From Pseudomonadota bacterium (GTDB lineage Bacteria; Pseudomonadota; Alphaproteobacteria; Sphingomonadales; Sphingomonadaceae): DNA of 9,185 bases. Both the position numbers and the translations under genes were made by a program. The DNA is taken from positions 1-9,185 of the forward strand of contig JAEVYW010000202.1 in the NCBI GenBank assembly GCA_023392555.1. The letters are read 5' to 3'. Below the pieces are notes generated by a model, which searched no databases, had not been told where the DNA came from, and saw only the letters and a list, made by a program, of their open reading frames with translations. Positions 7,069-9,185 of this stretch are shown here, in pieces. Numbering within the stretch: position 1 is the first letter of the stretch; each line of letters begins with the position of its first letter.

Positions 7069-9185
7069 ATGAAAGTCTTGAACAAAACGACCGCCACCGC
7101 CTTGAGCCTTGCCCTTGCCGCGCCCGCTTATGCCCAGACCGCGCCGACCCCGGCTGCGCCGCCCGCCGACGTGTCGGCGCAGCCTGCGGCAGACCAGCCA
7201 GCACCCGCTAACGAAGACGAAATGCTGGAGGACGAGGGCTCCGAAATCGTCGTGACCGGCGTGCGCCGCGGCTCGGTGATCGGCGACATTCCACCCGAGA
7301 ACCAGCGGACCCAGGCGGACGTCCGCGCGACCGGCGCGACCGACATCAACGAGCTCCTCGAGGCGCTCGAGCCACAGCTAGGAAGCGCGCGAGGCCGCGG
7401 CGGTGAGCGCCCCATCCTGCTCCTGAACGGCAAGCGGACTTCGAGCTTCCGAGAGATGCGCGACCTTCCGACCGAAGCAATCCAGCGGGTCGAGATCCTG
7501 CCCGAAGAAGTGGCACTCAAGTACGGCTACAACGCTGACCAGCGGGTCGTGAACATCGTCCTTCGCGAGCGATTCCGCTCGACCGCGACGCGGGCCGAGG
7601 CGACCTTCCCGACTGCGGGCGGCTATGTGAGCGGTCTCGCCGACGCGACTCAGCTCCAGATCAATCGCGCCGGACGGACGACGGTCAATCTGCGGGCATC
7701 GGGCAATACGTCTCTCACCGAGGCCGAGCGCGACATCGACCTCGAGAATCCCGACGACCCTGACGATCGCAATGCCCGTACGCTGACCGGTTCGAAGAGG
7801 ACATTGCGCGCCGGCACCACGATCAACCGGACCGTCTTCGGAAATGTGTCAGGGACGATCAACACGGAAGTGGAGCACAATGAAGGCCGCTCGCTGCTCG
7901 GCCTGTCCGACTTCGCGCTCGAGCCGCTCGACCGCAAGACGGTCAGCAACAGCTCGCACATCGGCCTCACCCTCAACGGCGACAAGGGCCGCTGGCGCTG
8001 GTCTGCGACCGGCAACGGCGACGTGTCCCGCAACACCACGCTCAGCGACCGGGAAGATGAGACGCGCAGCGATCGCTCCGTGTCCCGCACCGTTTCAGGT
8101 GATCTCGACCTGATGGCCAACGGGCCGCTGTTCAAGTTGCCGGCTGGCGATGCGAACCTGACCATCAGGGCCGGAGCGAATACACTGCAGCTCGACAGCA
8201 CCCGGCGTCGCGCGAACGAGGTTTCCTCGACCGACCTTGGCCGGACCAGCGGAGAGGCCAGCGTCAACGTCGATCTGCCGATTTCCCGCCGCAACCGAGA
8301 CTTCAGCGCACTCGGCAATCTTACGCTGAACGGCAATGCCAAGGTCCAGCGCCTGTCGGACTTCGGCACGCTGACCACGGTCGGCGCCGGCGTGAACTGG
8401 TCGCCGGTCGACCGGCTGAACTTCCTGACGAGCTGGACCCGCGAGGAAGGCGCGCCGGGCGTAGCTCAGCTTGGCGATCCGATTCTGGAGACGCCCGGGA
8501 CCCGCGTGTTCGACTTCACCCGCGGCGAGACCGTCGAGGTCAACGCCGTCACCGGCGGCAACCCGGACCTTCTGGCCGACCGCCGCAACGTCCTGAAGTT
8601 CGGCGGCAACTGGAAGCCGTTCGAAAAGACCGACCTGCGCCTGCGCGCCGAATATGTGCGCTCGCGCCTCGACAATCCGGTGAACAGCTTCCCGGGCGCC
8701 AGCGCCGCGCTGGAGGCCGCCTTCCCAGAGCGTTTTGCTCGTGACGCTAGCGGCCAACTGGTCAGCGTGGACTTCCGGCCCGTGAATTACGACAGCGCCC
8801 GCCAGGACACGCTGCGCTGGGGATTCGATTTCTCGAAGCCGCTCAAGGCGGCGCCGCCGTCGGCCGCGACGATCGCGGAGTTCCGCCGCCGTCGTGCAGA
8901 GATGCAGGGTCAGCGTGGCGGAGCCGCTCCTGCGCCTGACGGGCCTCCGCCGGAAGGCGCTGCTCCACCTCCAGGCGGCAATGATGGCGGGCCACCTCCG
9001 GGTGGCGGCGGTGAAGGCCGCGGCTTCGGCGGTGGCGGCTTCGGCGGTCCCGGTGGCGGCGGCGGTGGCTTCGGCGGTGGCCGCTTTGGCGGTGGCGGCC
9101 GGAACAGCGGGCGGCTGACTTTCTCGCTCACGCACACGCTCAACCTGGTCGACGAGGTCATCATCCGGCCGGGCCTGCCGAAGCT
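7069..9185 (+). CDS. TonB-dependent receptor with Pro/Gly-rich insert, 5' part (runs off the window)
   Basis: This is an outer-membrane beta-barrel receptor that would take up a bound substrate using TonB-ExbBD energy. The frame is open for 705 codons to the window edge. A signal peptide (1-22, ending PAYA, then Q) is followed by an Ala/Pro-rich acidic linker and the TonB box EIVVTG (59-64). A compact plug-like region (about 70-166) contains ATGATDINELLEAL, RPILLLNGKRT (114-124) and AIQRVEILPEE, as in plug domains. It ends KYGYNADQRVVNIVLR instead of the usual YGxxAxGGVxNIxxK. Beta-strand-rich barrel sequence follows. Residues 614-677 form a Pro- then Gly-rich insert before the barrel resumes with RLTFSLTHTLNLVDEVIIRPG. 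The C-terminus is outside the window. The ATG at 7069 is supported by the signal peptide, although the ribosome binding site is weak. The substrate cannot be told; the sugar genes to the left suggest, but do not show, a carbohydrate. Confidence 0.85.
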   Translation, partial: MKVLNKTTATALSLALAAPAYAQTAPTPAAPPADVSAQPAADQPAPANEDEMLEDEGSEIVVTGVRRGSVIGDIPPENQRTQADVRATGATDINELLEALEPQLGSARGRGGERPILLLNGKRTSSFREMRDLPTEAIQRVEILPEEVALKYGYNADQRVVNIVLRERFRSTATRAEATFPTAGGYVSGLADATQLQINRAGRTTVNLRASGNTSLTEAERDIDLENPDDPDDRNARTLTGSKRTLRAGTTINRTVFGNVSGTINTEVEHNEGRSLLGLSDFALEPLDRKTVSNSSHIGLTLNGDKGRWRWSATGNGDVSRNTTLSDREDETRSDRSVSRTVSGDLDLMANGPLFKLPAGDANLTIRAGANTLQLDSTRRRANEVSSTDLGRTSGEASVNVDLPISRRNRDFSALGNLTLNGNAKVQRLSDFGTLTTVGAGVNWSPVDRLNFLTSWTREEGAPGVAQLGDPILETPGTRVFDFTRGETVEVNAVTGGNPDLLADRRNVLKFGGNWKPFEKTDLRLRAEYVRSRLDNPVNSFPGASAALEAAFPERFARDASGQLVSVDFRPVNYDSARQDTLRWGFDFSKPLKAAPPSAATIAEFRRRRAEMQGQRGGAAPAPDGPPPEGAAPPPGGNDGGPPPGGGGEGRGFGGGGFGGPGGGGGGFGGGRFGGGGRNSGRLTFSLTHTLNLVDEVIIRPGLPK
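8908..9099 (+). repeat. Low-complexity Pro/Gly-rich coding tract in the receptor
   Basis: The tract encodes first a Pro/Ala/Gly stretch with PPPEGAAPPPGG and then repeated GGGF/GFGG units. At the DNA level it is built of GGCGGT, GGCGGC and TTC codons, with short identical words such as GGCTTCGGCGGT. The frame stays open and the barrel pattern resumes directly after it, so it is an insert within the protein and not a frameshift artefact. Such tracts are prone to length change by slippage. Confidence 0.75.

Noticed and set aside
9001..9099. CRISPR-like or tandem-repeat array
   Set aside because: The repetition is codon-level Gly/Phe coding in an open frame, with no regular spacers and no repeat unit of CRISPR length.
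8095..9135. Minus-strand open frame (346 codons) opposite the receptor
   Set aside because: The plus frame from 7069 carries signal peptide, TonB box and barrel pattern and is open throughout. The antisense frame begins in the mirror image of the Gly codon tract and looks compositional.

Overview
The window reads as a piece of chromosome from an alphaproteobacterium, most likely a sphingomonad (Sphingomonadales). It is GC-rich and compact. The proteins have short Ala-rich signal peptides ending in AxA-Q, and the TonB-dependent receptor carries an EIVVTG TonB box, a form common in that order. The genus cannot be resolved from these bases. I see no phage, insertion sequence, tRNA, rRNA or CRISPR signal.

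Layout. Positions 1-625 (+) are the 3' end of a BglX-type GH3 beta-glucosidase. Facing it on the minus strand is a two-gene unit transcribed leftwards: a secreted GH31 alpha-glucosidase (4349-1953), then, 2 nt later, an MFS sugar symporter of the GPH type (1950-622). An 83-bp divergent gap separates the GH31 gene from glycerol kinase glpK (4433-5920, +). Converging on glpK is a secreted protein with two retropepsin-like aspartic protease domains (6900-5917, -). A 168-bp divergent regulatory gap follows. After it, a TonB-dependent receptor (7069 to beyond 9185, +) runs off the right edge and is open to the last base.

How the genes may work together. The left half looks like a glucoside-use locus. 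GH31 removes alpha-linked and GH3 beta-linked glucose from oligosaccharides in the periplasm, and the symporter would import the released sugar or short oligomers. GlpK is a well-conserved, free-standing glycerol kinase with no glpF or glpD in view, so a link to the sugar genes is not shown. The right half is a divergent pair, periplasmic protease and outer-membrane receptor, sharing one intergenic region. That region holds a clear imperfect direct repeat (14 of 17 bases, 21-bp period) in front of the receptor gene.

Novelty. Most of the window is ordinary accessory metabolism. The parts that deserve a second look are the receptor's non-canonical plug end and its long Pro/Gly-rich insert, the single-chain double retropepsin, the direct repeat between them, and the missing second acidic cation-site residue in the symporter. 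Both convergent gene pairs also overlap by exactly 4 nt through their stop codons. Nothing here by itself demonstrates a new biological system.
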